From Zygnema cylindricum (lineage: Eukaryota > Streptophyta > Zygnematophyceae > Zygnematales > Zygnemataceae): a stretch of 64,000 bases of DNA. Made by a program: the position numbers and the translations under genes. Shown here piece by piece: positions 29,876 through 40,612 of this stretch. The notes under the pieces were generated by a model. It saw only the letters and a list, made by a program, of their open reading frames with translations. It did not search any database and was not told where the DNA came from. The stretch covers positions 37,501-101,500 of the forward strand of contig JBBHKE010003325.1 in the NCBI GenBank assembly GCA_037447655.1, given 5' to 3'. How positions within the stretch are numbered: position 1 is the stretch's first letter; every line of letters begins with the position of its first letter.

Positions 29876-30163
29876 CCGGTTTCTTACAAAAATGACATAA
29901 ACCTTTGGGAGCCTTTGGTCCGAACTCGTTGGTCTGATTTTTTTGCTCCCTCCCCCCATAGTTTCTAACAGGTTTGAAGGAATCTTTGTTTCTCCAATCA
30001 ATCGCAGTTGCCAAGGCCCCGGTTTCTTACAGAAATGACATAAACCTTTGGGAGCCTTTGGTCCGAACTCGTTGGTCTGATTTTTTTGCTCCCTCCCCCC
30101 ATAGTTTCTAACACGTTTCAAGGAATCCTTGTTTCTCCAATCAATCGAAGTTACCAAGGCTTA
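29876..30163 (-). repeat. 143-bp tandem duplication over gag zinc knuckle
   Basis: Two copies, starting near 29876 and 30019, run from CCGGTTTCTTACA(A/G)AAATGAC to CCAATCAATCG(C/A)AGTT(G/A)CCAAGGC. They are nearly identical, so the duplication is recent. It duplicates the CHFCKKPG segment and shifts the frame. Confidence 0.9.
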
Positions 30164-30902
30164 GCCACTCTTTCCTCCCCTTCGAATCTCAATAGTATTC
30201 TCCTGAACGAGAATCATCCCTACCACTAAGTTCAATATCCACCTTGAGTTCGGTAAGTCCTTCACACAGTTGACTATGTTCTGGAACTCATCGGGTAACT
30301 TCATTAGTAAACGGTTAACCTTTTATTTTTCACTAAAATCTTTTCCCGCACTCTCTAGCTCCATGAAAAGTGTAGCATTCTCATTGGAAAAATCCAACTT
30401 TTTCCCCACTTTGTATACATAATCCTTAACTTTCTAATCAACCAACTGTTGTTGCTGAATCGTACCACTTAAGTACATCTCTATGAGAGCCATCCAAAGA
30501 TTGGACACCGTTTCTAACTGCAAAAGAAGACATGCAAGTCCTTTAGTGAGATGGCGTAGGATGAAGTGCTTTGCCGCCATATTGTTGAAGTCCCAGGTTT
30601 CAGTATCATTCTCCTCGTTCCTCGAAATAGGTGACATGAATGCTGAACCAGTTTCTATTGGTGTGGTTGCCTCCTTCTCCTTTCCTTTGTCCACCACCTC
30701 TCCTTCTTTTGTTTCCGCCGTTGAAGGTGAATCCTCTTTCCTGGTGAATCTGCTTCCTCCAAACCCTGGAGGAGATCCAAGACTTGATGGACGCCTCAAT
30801 CGTCCACTCATTATCCCCCAAAACCTTTTTTCGCATAGAGCTCCTATCATCATACTTTCCCAGTATATGAAGCTAGTTCCATTAAAGATTGGTACCCTAG
30901 AG

Positions 30903-30917
30903 GGTGGGCCCATAACC
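30903..30917 (-). promoter_or_regulatory. Primer-binding site for initiator tRNA-Met anticodon arm
   Basis: The minus strand reads GGTTATGGGCCCACC directly after the LTR end (TTTCA), identical to 7033-7047. It is translated as part of VMGPP in gag. Confidence 0.8.
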
Positions 30918-31288
30918 TGAAACGCTGAGACCTCCATAAGTCCTTAGAGTGGACAGCTTCCAAGAAGCCTCTAGGATAATCATAACCCCTTTGTGTTTAA
31001 GCAAAAATTATTGCCACCCTGGCAGACAAAAACTCTGACCACCTGCTCTCGTATGAAGACAAGACTCCCCTGAGTCGATAGCAAAAAGAATCTCTGAATT
31101 TGCTCCCTTTAGCAGTATGTTATGGAGGGTCAAAGTTGACCTTTTGTACAAAAGCTCTCTGGGAGAGAGGGTCCTATCTTCTAATTTTTCTAAGTCCTAT
31201 TTCTCTCACAAACTCTATCTACTGATGTACGGAACCAATCAAAATACAGTTCCGTACGCAAAAGTACAGCTGTCCGTTTACTTTATGT
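30918..31288 (-). repeat. 5' LTR of minus-strand Copia, truncated
   Basis: It matches the last part of the 3' LTR (13398-13770), including the leader hairpins (GACTC-AGGG-GAGTC) and one arm of the GTAC inverted repeat. It stops at 31288, where LTR Y copy 2 begins. Confidence 0.8.
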
Positions 31289-32021
31289 TGTTCTGACACA
31301 ACTACTGGCACTGAAGATGAAGAAGATGCAGCAGTAGTCATCGTAGAACAAATCAAGAGAGGAAGCTTCCACAAATACCGATGGCTGAACAGAAACTTTG
31401 ACAGACTATAACTTTCACAAAAAACCCTCCAAACGTCATGAAAATTTGCCACAATGTAGCTAACATACAAAGGAACACACACACAAAATTTCAATTAATT
31501 TCGCTCACAAATCTGTGAGATATGTAGAAATGAAATTACATAAAACTGAGTGTACAGTTTTCATATCATTTGTTCCTAAAAATCAAATTCACTAAGTCCT
31601 ACTTTTATACACCGAAACTACACTAAGCTGTACGGAGGCATTCCAGCCGTACATCTAACATTCTATCATAAACATTTACACCGAAGTTAAGACAACGTAA
31701 AGTGATAATGATCTAGTCACGCCTCGTCACTATTTGTTGGCGGCTGTCAACGGTCTGATTAGAGGATTTGTCACCGTAGAATTGACTTTACGAAGTCCAG
31801 TGGTCTTGCCGAATTTCCGTACGTCCACGGAGGACATACTCACGCATTCTCCCAAGTGACGACACGTGTCCCAAGTGTGAATGAACCGTGAACTCCCAAC
31901 TTCACTGTCACACTAATTTCGGTAAGTACTGAACCGAACTCAACCAAAAATAGCTGAAGTCCTGAACAGCTCTCTCTCACAACTGAGGCATAAAGAGGAC
32001 TAAAGCTTTCTAAAAACAACA
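31289..32021 (-). repeat. LTR family Y, copy 2
   Basis: The 733 bp are nearly identical to 27586-28323. On the left it abuts a truncated Copia LTR, and on the right a plus-strand Copia RNase H fragment. The flanks (TATGT and GAGGT) do not match, so it may mark a deletion or recombination junction. Confidence 0.65.
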
Positions 32022-32533
32022 GAGGTATCTGGTGGGGACAAAGGAATTATGGTCGCATTTGGGAGGGGAGCACACTGACATCACCACTTGGAGTGATGCC
32101 GGTTATGGAGATGTGCCTTTACGGAGGTGTACGTTTGGATATGTGTTGCAAATTGGATCCGGTGCATGTTGTTGGAGTAGCAAGCAACCAAAAGTAGTTG
32201 TTCAGTCCACTATGGAGGCTGAATACATGGCTTCCTGTGCTGCCACCAAAGAATTAATGTGGGTTAAATCTCTTATTGAAGAACTTGGGTTATGAAGTCT
32301 GGAACTCAAAATGTTTTTTGTGATAACCAAGCTGCTATCTCTATTGCAGCTAATCCGAAACATCACTTCAAAGCTAAGCATATGAAGGTAGAAAATAAAA
32401 TTATTAAACTGGTTCATAAAACTGATTGAGAAATGATTGCAGACATGATGACAAAAGCAGTGCTTTCCCCTAAGTTTATTTATTGTAGAGAAAACTGTGG
32501 ATTAAAATTGAAAAGTGACTACGAATTAAGCTG
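32022..32533 (+). pseudogene. Copia RNase H fragment, plus strand
   Basis: It reads RYLVGTKELWSHLGGE, DITTWSDAGYGD, GYVLQIGSGACCWSSKQPKV and STMEAEYMASCAATKELMW, then a frameshift near 32295, then NVFCDNQAAISIAANPKHHF and EMIADMMTKAVLSPKF. This is the C-terminal end of Copia pol. The upstream pol is missing because LTR Y lies directly before it. A 3' LTR follows at about 32534. Confidence 0.88.
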
Positions 32534-33425
32534 AGTGTTTAAAAGAGGTAACTAATAGTTCACTTCCCTATTTTAGTTTTGTTTTAAAGAAAGAGAGTAA
32601 GGATCAAAGGCGCACCATGTCTGCCGCCATATTAAGAAAGTGGCAGTTTTTGCAGTTGAGGGTATTTTGGCTAAAATGAGGCCTAGGTCTGGATTTGAAC
32701 CTGTGACCTCTAGATTCTTTATAGCCTAACGCCTTAACCATTAAGGCGTTACGAAACGATACACGTGACGGGTTTCATAAATATATAGACATTAACGCAA
32801 TAGCTAATTAACAGCAGACTAACCAAAAGGAGCAATTTCTGCATGTAAGCGAATCTGAACCGTGTAAAATATGTTTTGATCGGACGGCCGGCATTATAGC
32901 CGCCACGCGAAGTGAGCTTTTTGGCGGCATACGGATATAGCGTCACGCGGTGCCACGTGGCGCCACATTATTTGATACCGGAGAAGATGGGAGGAGGAAC
33001 CATGGCTTCCGATATGACAGGTGTCACCTTGTAGACCTTGTCGTACAATGGTCGTACAATAAGTACATCGCCCGTTGTACCTTCTTGTACTTTATAGTGT
33101 TCCTATTGGACTAGGGTTTAATAGTAGGTAGTCGTGAGAAGGGAGACCGAGACTTAGTAATATTTAGGTACCTCTCTCTCTAAGAGAGCTTGTAACTATA
33201 AAGGTCATCTTTGACCAGCCATAACTTACTGCTCAAGTGAGCAAATTCAGTGATTCTTTTTGAGTTTACTCAAGGGAGTCTTGTCCTCACAGGGGTGAGA
33301 GTGGTCAGAATATTTGTGTGCCTGGGCGGCGCTTATTCAGCGGGAAAGTAGAAGGGGCAAATATTATCCTAGAGGCTTTACATAGGCTGCTCATTCTGTG
33401 GGTCAATGGAGACCACAGAATTTCA
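32534..33425 (+). repeat. Copia LTR, first of three tandem LTR segments
   Basis: It starts TGTTTAAAAGAGG after the pol end and finishes ATGGAGACCACAGAATTTCA. It contains the GTAC inverted repeat near 33045, a CTATAAAGG box, leader hairpins and the in-LTR gag ATG. It is a divergent relative of the family X LTRs. Confidence 0.75.
32683..32757 (-). other. tRNA-like box A/box B element inside LTR
   Basis: On the minus strand GCCTTAATGGTTAAGGC (A-box-like, also a strong hairpin) is followed 29 bases later by GGTTCAAATCC, an exact match to the box B consensus. The T stem pairs poorly and no anticodon arm is convincing, so this is a decayed tRNA-derived sequence rather than a functional tRNA. A relative lies at about 34260-34325. 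Confidence 0.55.
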
Positions 33426-34103
33426 GATACATAGATATGGTAGTGTAAAAGTACAAATTGCGGTACGGATATGAAATCAATACCGCGCATTGATTTCATA
33501 AGCGAAACAAATAGAGCGCATGTATTTGTTACGGCTACGATCAAATGCGAGTTTAATCGGACGGCCGGAATTAGCGCCGAGATCGCGGAAGAAGAATTCG
33601 GCGGTTTGTGGGCATCGCCACATCGGATGACACGTGGCGATGTTACATTGGAGAGCGGTTTCTCCGAGGATTAAAAGAGCGAATCCAGACATTCCACGTG
33701 TGGACATTTAGGCCATATCGTAAAATGTCCGTACATAAAGTACACCGCCAGCTGTACTTTTGCGTACGGAACTGTATTCTGATTGGTTCCGTTCATCAAT
33801 AGATAGAGTCTGTGAGAGAGATAGGACTTAGAAAAATTAGAAGATAGGACCCTCTCTCCCAGAGAGCTTTTGTATAAAAGGTAATCTTTGACCCTCCATA
33901 GCTTACTGCTCAGGGGAGCAAATTCATAGATTCTTTTTGCTATCGACTCAAGGGAGTCTTGCCTTCACAGAGGTGCAGGTGGTCAGAGTTTTTATCTGCC
34001 AGGATGGCAGTTGTTTTTGTTGAAACACAAAGGGGTCAGGATTATCTTAGAGGCTTTTTGGAAGCTGTCCACTCTGAGGACTTATGGAGGTCTCAGAGTT
34101 TCA
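33426..34103 (+). repeat. Copia LTR, second tandem segment, 5'-truncated
   Basis: It begins GATACATAG directly after the TTTCA end of the first segment. It lacks the LTR start but has the GTAC inverted repeat (33730-33770), a TATAAAAGG box and the end ATGGAGGTCTCAGAGTTTCA. Promoter and leader are well preserved. Confidence 0.72.
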
Positions 34104-35139
34104 GATTTGATCCTGGTACCTACATCCTACAATAGACGTTAGCTTTAGCCTATAGCTTAGAGTAAGCGATGGCATATGTAGGGTAAAATAGGTATTTATA
34201 AGTGTACAAGAAGAGAATTCTACAAGACTAACAAATAACCAAAAACTGCTTTAGACCAGATTTGAACCATGGTCTATGGTTATATTTTTAACCGTAAGCC
34301 TTAAATAATAAGGCGTTATCAAAACGATACACGTGACGGGTTTCATAAATACATAAATATTAACGCAATAGCTAATTAACAACAAACTAACCAAAAGGAG
34401 CAATTTTTGCATGTACGCGAATCTGAACCGTGTAAAATATGTTTTCATCGGACGGCTGGCATTAGAGCCTCCACGCGAAGTGAGATTTTTGGCGGCATAC
34501 GGAGATAGCGTCACGCGGTGCCACGTGGAGCCACATTATTTGATACCGGAGAAGATGGGAGGAGGAACCATGGCTTTCGATTTGAGAGGTGTCACCTTGT
34601 AGACCTTGTCGTACAATGGTCGTACAATAAGTACATCGCCCATTGTACCTTCTTGTACTATATATTGTTCCTAGTGGACTAGGGTTTAGTAGTAGGTAGT
34701 CGTGAGTATGCAGACCGAGACTTAGTAATATTTAGGTACCTCTCTCTCTAAGAGAGCTTGTAACTATAAAGGTCATATTTGACCAGCCATAACTTAATGC
34801 TCGGGTGAGCAAATTCAGTGATTCTTTTTGCTGCGGACTCAGGGGAGTCCAAGCTATAGAAGGGTGTAGTCGATCAGAGTCTTTGCGTGCCAGGGTGGCA
34901 CTTATTCAGTGGGAAAGTCAAAGTGGGGAATATTGTCCAAAACACATATTGAAGCTTTACATTTTGTGGTGGAACTGAGCACACAGAAGGTCTTCTCTTC
35001 ACACGGGTGAAGGTATATTGGGGTTCTTATTGTCAAGGGATCATTTATTTGGGTTTATATCAACTTGGAGTCGGCACTATCTAGATTAGCTTCTTTTGGA
35101 TCTGCGAATTCTATGGGCATTGGAGCCTTTAGAATTTCA
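34104..35139 (+). repeat. Copia LTR, third tandem segment, 5'-truncated
   Basis: It begins GATTTGATCCTGGTACCTAC, which in the complete LTR (about 6058) is an internal position. It carries the tRNA-like motif, the GTAC repeat (about 34613-34660), a CTATAAAGG box and ends GAATTTCA. It is very close to the first segment over 34320-34860. Confidence 0.72.
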
Positions 35140-35293
35140 AAAACAACATTGTATTAGAATTATTAACACTCATTTAAAAAGTACCATATATAAGTTAAAA
35201 AATGATTTAGAATAATGTACTGTATTTATTGTGATAGAGTCAAAATCTAGGGTGACCCAATTAGCGTATATGACTTTAATTACGATTCACAGT

Positions 35294-35570
35294 GTAGTGT
35301 AAGGATATTGAGGACATGACAACGTGGTGTGATGTGACGGGATTGCACGCGCAAAAAGTAAAAGTACGATACTGTACGTACTTAGCGGTATTGATAACAC
35401 GACACATCGTACGTCACTCCAACACCGATATTACGGTAGTGTAAGGATATTTAGAACACGACAATGTGGCGTGATATGACAAGATCGCTCGCGAAAAAAT
35501 TAAAAGCACGAAACTGTACGTTACTCTAATGGTATTGATAACACGTCATTTTGCTGTGAAGTCGATTTTG
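35294..35570. repeat. 142-bp tandem duplication
   Basis: Copies start GTAGTGTAAGGATATT at 35294 and 35436 and share AACACG.CA, TAAAAG.ACGA and GGTATTGATAACACG. They are diverged by roughly one base in six by eye. Confidence 0.75.
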
Positions 35571-35669
35571 TCTAGCCGTTTATCATACCATTACAACCAC
35601 GCGAAAAATAACAAATAGGATTGTACCACGTGTCTTTTTCCACTACATCAAAATTGGAACATGACAAAG

Positions 35670-35831
35670 CCAATCAAAATTCAAATCACTTAACGGCTCA
35701 CGATCTTACACAAGAAAAACCGACGATCAATTATCGTTGTCGACGGAGACGCCAAACAAAACTCAAAACACTCAATGGCTCAAGGTCTCACACAAAAAAA
35801 ATCGACGGTCAATTGTGTTGTCACCAGAGAC
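35670..35831. repeat. 81-bp tandem duplication
   Basis: 35670-35750 and 35751-35831 share CTCAAGGTCTCACACAA-type and GACG.TCAATT segments with moderate divergence. Confidence 0.65.
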
Positions 35832-36574
35832 GAATGCGACTAGAATGCTTTTCCCTTTTAGAAAAAGGGCAAAGCAAAAGCCCTAAAAATAACGCATAGT
35901 ATTAAAAATTTCAAAATTTTAACAAATGAAACCTCTATGCTTCAGGCTCTTGAAATTTGCCTCCTTCAGGTCACTTGTTGGAAAAGTGAAAGGTTTGACC
36001 GATGGCGTATCCAATTCTGAATCCGACGGTCAAGGTTTACGCCCATATCCTTGGAGAATCAAATCAGGCATTCACTAACATTGTATATCTGGAAAAAAAC
36101 AAAAAATAGTACGACACTTTCCAAAAAGTACGGCCTTTAATAAACAACCTCATTTTTTCCCTAATGTAACTTCACCTTAAGGAAAAATCAATTAATCAGA
36201 CGTGGCGGTCGAAACGCGTGCCGATAAAGTACTTAAACACCGTACAGTTCTACACCGTCAATCGCTATTAGAGTAAAGGAATAAATAGCGTTAAAAAAAA
36301 TTAGTGTTATTAACACTAATCGGGAATTAAAAAAATATATATATATATATATATATACTTATTAATCCCTAATTGTAATTTGGGTTGTCCTAAATAATAA
36401 ATACCCGCCCTTTCAATGTCTACAGTGATATGTGTATTCGTACAAAATCTGACAATTCGTACGCTGTCGCGCTGTTCACATGGTCGACGGACGAACATAT
36501 GAGAACGTGATTTTTGTCGACAAGTTTGCGTCTCTTTCTTCCAGTGCACATTCACATGTGTGCGCAATAATGTT

Positions 36575-36672
36575 AAGTGTCTTTTTATACCTTTGCAATT
36601 CAAAAAGTACCATTTAGTACGGAAAGTGTCTTTTTATGCCTTTGCAATTCAAAAAGTACCATTTAGTACGGA
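36575..36672. repeat. 49-bp tandem duplication
   Basis: Two copies of a unit starting AAGTGTCTTTTTAT and ending TTTAGTACGG, with a single A/G difference seen. Confidence 0.9.
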
Positions 36673-37149
36673 AATATCCTGTGCGTTCGCCACACTATTT
36701 CCATCGCAGTGTACTTCCATTATTAACGCTAATTGAAAAAAAAACCTAATTAGAATCATGGAAAGAATAGAATTATGGATTGTATTTAAGGTTTTTTTTT
36801 TTGAAAAAAGGGCACCCGTACCAAAGCAACCACTCGTAAATGCGAAGGACCATTGAAACCGTGATTAAATAAAACAGGACGTTAAGTACAGTACGTACTA
36901 TACTACAGACGCACTTCATAACCACAACCACAGGAACCAACATTATTAAATTGACATCCACAGTGACACAGATTCACTCTGCATAATCTACAGCAACAGA
37001 ATCCACCTTGAAGCGACCACTTTTGTTCTATTGCGCAGTGTCGGCCGGTGATGCGGCGGAGGCCGCCAGCCTGCTCGTTTTCCCATGGAAGAGGGACGGG
37101 CGGCTGGAAGATCTCGCTTTCATTCGTTTATAGATTTACCGTACTTCAT

Positions 37150-37312
37150 TTTGATTCTTTAAAAGTTTATTGTACGTCAATTTGATTCATTTGAAGACCG
37201 TACCGTACTTTACTTTTGATTCATTTGAAGACCGTACCGTACTTTACTTTTGATTCATTTGAAGACCGTAATTTCAGGTTTGATTCAATTGAAGACCGTA
37301 CCGTACTTCAAA
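37150..37312. repeat. 34-bp tandem repeat upstream of LRR gene copy A
   Basis: Units of 34 bp (GATTCATTTGAAGACCGTAC followed by CGTACTTTACTTTT) start at 37184, 37218 and 37252, with degenerate units on both sides. It is GTAC-rich and lies 150-310 bp upstream of the ATG at 37461, so it may be part of the promoter. Confidence 0.8.
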
Positions 37313-37460
37313 AGCTGCTCAGCACATAACGAAAAAGGAAGAACCTTCTTCCGCCGTCCAAAACCCTATCAGAACTGGAAAACGGATCTCAGTGAAATAC
37401 CACTGCCACGTGGCCTTTAGTTTACAAATTTTCTGTCCGTGTGACGTGGCGAATGCAGCC

Positions 37461-37774
37461 ATGGCGGTCACCATGGTCATCGCGACAGTACTGACGATAG
37501 CGTGTCACGTCGCACTCGTAATGGGAAATTACATCGGAGACATGCCGGAGCCAGACAGTAAGTTTTCCCTCCTTCGACCTTCCTTCCCCCTTCTTTTTTG
37601 CAGTCACACGTGCGAAACTAATTCGCTCCTCTGACGCTTGACATTCGATGACTGCGCCACAGAGTCGGCTCTGGAGGCGGTGAAGGCGGCCGTCGCGCCT
37701 AAGGAGAACTTTCCGGAGATCCGATGCGACGGACGGTATTTCTCCTGCGATGATTACGGTCGCGTGTATCAACT
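37461..37774 (+). CDS. LRR receptor-like gene, first two exons (copy A), partial
   Basis: Exon 1 (37461-37557) starts at ATG in the context GCAGCCATGG and encodes a signal peptide, MAVTMVIATVLTIACHVALV. The donor is A|GTAAGT. Exon 2 (37663-37774, acceptor CCACAG, donor CT|GTGAGT) completes PEPDKSALEAVKAAVAPKE and CDGRYFSCDDYGRVYQL. The C-x6-C pair and D..AL..VK pattern match the N-terminal cap of plant LRR receptors. Exon 2 ends in phase 2, the same phase as the LRR exons at 52.9-59.9 kb. No following LRR exon was found nearby, so this may be a fragment. An upstream in-frame ATG at 37392 would destroy the signal peptide. Exon limits are my prediction. Confidence 0.65.
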
Positions 37775-38104
37775 GTGAGTGATTATCGATTACCAAAGCG
37801 TGATGCAAAACTCTGCTATGATGATCTCGCACTGAATTGCACACAACATTTCGCACGGAATTCCGAATTCCGGTTCATAACACCTCCGCCATCTCTGCTC
37901 TGATGCGCTTACGCTTGGGAGTTGGTGAGACATGGGATCGATCTCACGCACGCCGGAGTGCACAGTGCACTCACAGAAACACACAAGCGGAAACTTACAA
38001 ACTCACAAAGACCAAAGATTACTTCCAAAACATAAGCTTCACCATACGCTTGCATCAAGCCGAATCTTTTCTCACAATCTCACTCCTACAAAATTGTCTT
38101 GTTT

Positions 38105-39350
38105 TCTTCTCAACACTTAGGGCGTTTAGGCGTGTTAGGTTTTATTTTAGGGTTTACCGTTTTTTGTTTCAGACGTTTTTTGGGTTTTTAATGTTATAAA
38201 GGTTTTCAAGGATTTTTAAAATTTTAGGATTCTTAGTGTCTCAAAATTTCTAGGGTTTTACGGTTCTAAAGTGTCTTGGGTTTTTTGGGTCTTGGGTTTT
38301 GGATATTCTTAGGGTACGTTGTTTATCGATAGTGTCTTTAAGGTTTTAAGGGTTTAAACGTTTTCTAGGTTCTTAAGTTTTTTCAGCATTCAAGTTTTAT
38401 ATGGTTATTGTGATTTTTTGGGTTTGAGTTGCAAAGCTGCTTAGTGACTTGAGAGATTAGGATTTTTAGATTTCTGGGTTTTTTGACAGCTTTAAGGATT
38501 TTATGATTTTTTCGGTTTTTTGGGTTTCAAGGTAGTAAGATTTCTATAATTTTAGTTGTCCCAAGAGATTTTAGTGTCCTTACGTTCTTATGGTTTTTAG
38601 GGTATTCAAGATTATGTAGGGTTTGTAGTTTTTTTGAGATTCTTATTGTTTTTAGGGTTTGGGGGGTTTTAGAATTTAGGGCTTGATTGTTTGTAGGGTT
38701 TTTAGGGTTGAGGATTATAAGGGTTTTATATACCGTTTTGAACGTTTTAACATATTTAAAGCCTTTAGGGGTTCCCAGTTTTTGTAGGGTTCTTAGGGTT
38801 CATCAGGTTTTTAGGGGTATTGGCATTTTTAGGATTTTATATATTTTAGGTTTAAACGACCTTTCAATTTTTTATGTTTTTTATTGTTTTAAGGGTTTTA
38901 GGGCTTCCACAACCTTTGGGATTTTAGGATTTGTACAGTATAGATTTCAGGGCTTCTGTTCAGGAGGTTTTCGGGGTTTTAGTTTTTAAGGGTTTTGGGA
39001 AATTTTTGAGCTGTTTGAGTTGTTACTTTTAGATTTTTTAAAGTTTCTTGAGTTTCAAGATTTTTTGTTTTTATTGATAAAAAGTTTTAAAGGTTTGCTG
39101 TGTATTGAGAGTTTTTAGAGACTTTTGGATCTTCTGACTTTCAATGTTTTGAGGATTTTCATTTTTAAGCTTTTTAGAGTATTCACGGTTTTGAGGGTTT
39201 TCATAGTTTTCACTACTTATTTCAGTCTTCTTTTGTGTGTTCTTAGAATTATTACTGTTTTTTTACTATTTTTGAGTTTTCATGGTTTTTAGGGTTCTAA
39301 GGGTTGTAAGGTTCTTAGGGTTTTACATTTTTAGAGTATTTAGCGTTTTG
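38105..39350 (+). repeat. Degenerate TTTAGGG-like tract
   Basis: About 1.25 kb is dominated by variants of TTTTAGGGTTT (for example GTTTTTAGGGTT, TTTTAGGATTT, TTCTTAGGGTTT) on the plus strand, with strong strand bias against C. It resembles a heavily mutated plant telomere array or an expanded intron. It follows copy A exon 2 by 330 bp. A 100-codon open frame here (38687-38989) is just translated repeat. Confidence 0.7.
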
Positions 39351-40612
39351 AAGATGTTGGTTATAATGGCGTTTTGGGTTGTGTTTAGGCAAAAGGAATC
39401 TTAAGAACGTGCTTTGTGTTGTGTCTAACAGTTGAGACAAAAAGCCAAGTAAAAAGATTTTTTTTGTGCCAAATGGCTTTTTGTGGCTGAGTTACGTCCC
39501 CTTGCACAACCCCTTAAATTGTGAATGTGTTTCTGGGTTCACTATCACCGTTCATATCAATTGGCGTTTGAGGCTTGCAGACGACCACATGGATCCACAC
39601 GTAACAAATTTTCTCGTGTGTTATTCTTGGCGTGTTAATCTAGTCGACAAATTCTTTTGCAAATAGAATCTTTCTTTTTTAAGGGAGAATAATGAAAAGT
39701 GTGAACACCTGTCCATAGAAAACTCGTGAACGTGAAACCCATATTGGTAAAATTTTGTAAATAACAAAAAAACCAAAATGCACCACATTTGGTTCAAAAT
39801 TTGGCATACGCTTTTTTCACTTTTTTGGAGTATATATTTTACTCTTGGTTATGGTATCATGTTATTTATAATTTTTTTGTTTGTAGTTTTGGTTTTATGA
39901 CCTATACCTTGGTTACAGTGTTACAATTTTAGTCATTTTGATCTTTCAACGTATGTTTTCATTTTTTTGTAGTCTTCATTATGGTATTATGATATATGTA
40001 AGTCCTTTCCTTGTAGTCTTGTTTTCACAATCACTGTGTAATCATGCAACGCTTTTCTTTGCCAAACAGTAAAATATTTTTAAATTTACTCTTGTTTTTT
40101 TCTGCGTCGTGCGTTGAGAATTTTCAATGCTCCTTGAGTTTTATAAATTTTTATTTTCACATTAAATACCCTAACGTGTTGATGAATCTCGTGTGAAGTA
40201 TTCTATCATGGGCAGCGGTGTGTGGAAGAGAATGGGGGAACTTGCTCAATGACCTGATGGTATAAATACTTCATTTGTCTAAAATTGAATGGGAGGAGAC
40301 AAAAAGGCAAAAAAAGGAAAAAGGAGAGGCAAATAAATGTCTTGTTTGACAATAAGATGACAACTTTCTATTTGCAAAATAAGAGAGGGGAAAGGAATCG
40401 AGCTAGAAGATAATGATGTAAGATAATGGGCGTGGGGTCCAAATATGTTTGTTATATAAAAGCAACGGGGCGCAAGGAGGTAAGACTTTGGGAAACTGTT
40501 GAACTCGAAAATGGAAGGAGGTAGAAATATCTCTCTAGTTAGACAAGAGAGGAGGGTTGGGAAGGGGAGGAAAAGATGTAAGGATTTCGTTTATTGACCT
40601 GCAAAGGGGGGT
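39351..40612. other. No gene recognised
   Basis: AT-rich sequence, with short T-rich repeats near 39780-40090. Open frames are short and without motifs. Confidence 0.5.

Larger units (their letters stand above)
29793..30937 (-). pseudogene. Copia gag starting in the LTR
   Basis: ATG 30937 lies 20 bp inside the LTR and the frame reads MEVSAFQVMGPPSRVPIFNG, then FIYWESMM and FWGIMSGR, open to 30434. The capsid part has AAKHFILRHLTKGLACLLLQ and IQQQQLVD. Later frames hold a zinc knuckle start (GLCHFCKKPG) within a tandem duplication. It shares its first 15 residues with the gag at 7013 apart from one change (E to A), which ties both to one family. Confidence 0.88.
13398..31288 (-). mobile_element. 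Copia element with gag-protease-integrase-RT-RNase H, nested insertions
   Basis: Read on the minus strand, it has a partial 5' LTR (31288-30918), the initiator tRNA anticodon-arm primer-binding site, gag, zinc knuckle, protease, integrase, RT, RNase H, polypurine tract and a full 3' LTR (14473-13398). Integrase before RT is the Copia order. The RT is split by the Ty3 element at 15866-27154, and the integrase-RT linker by an LTR at 27586-28323. Removing both restores a contiguous pol. All domains carry some stops. Its gag start and primer-binding site match family X. Confidence 0.9.
35140..37390. other. Intergenic DNA with short tandem duplications
   Basis: No gene recognised. An open frame at 35621-35899 (92 codons) lies across a tandem duplication and shows no family motif. 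Notable items are direct duplications at 35294-35570, 35670-35831 and 36575-36672, an (AT) run at 36335-36356, and a palindrome TTAGTGTTATTAACACTAA at about 36301. Confidence 0.5.

Noticed and set aside
32683-32757. Functional tRNA gene
   Set aside because: Box A and box B are present, but the T stem and anticodon arm do not pair and no clear anticodon can be assigned.
35621-35899. 92-codon plus-strand open frame as a host gene
   Set aside because: It spans a tandem duplication, has no recognisable domain, and there is no paralogue in the window.
37392-37634. Using ATG 37392 as the start of the receptor gene, with an uninterrupted frame to 37634
   Set aside because: The frame would place the hydrophobic signal internally and read through a good GTAAGT donor. 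Conservation with copy B begins just upstream of the ATG at 37461.
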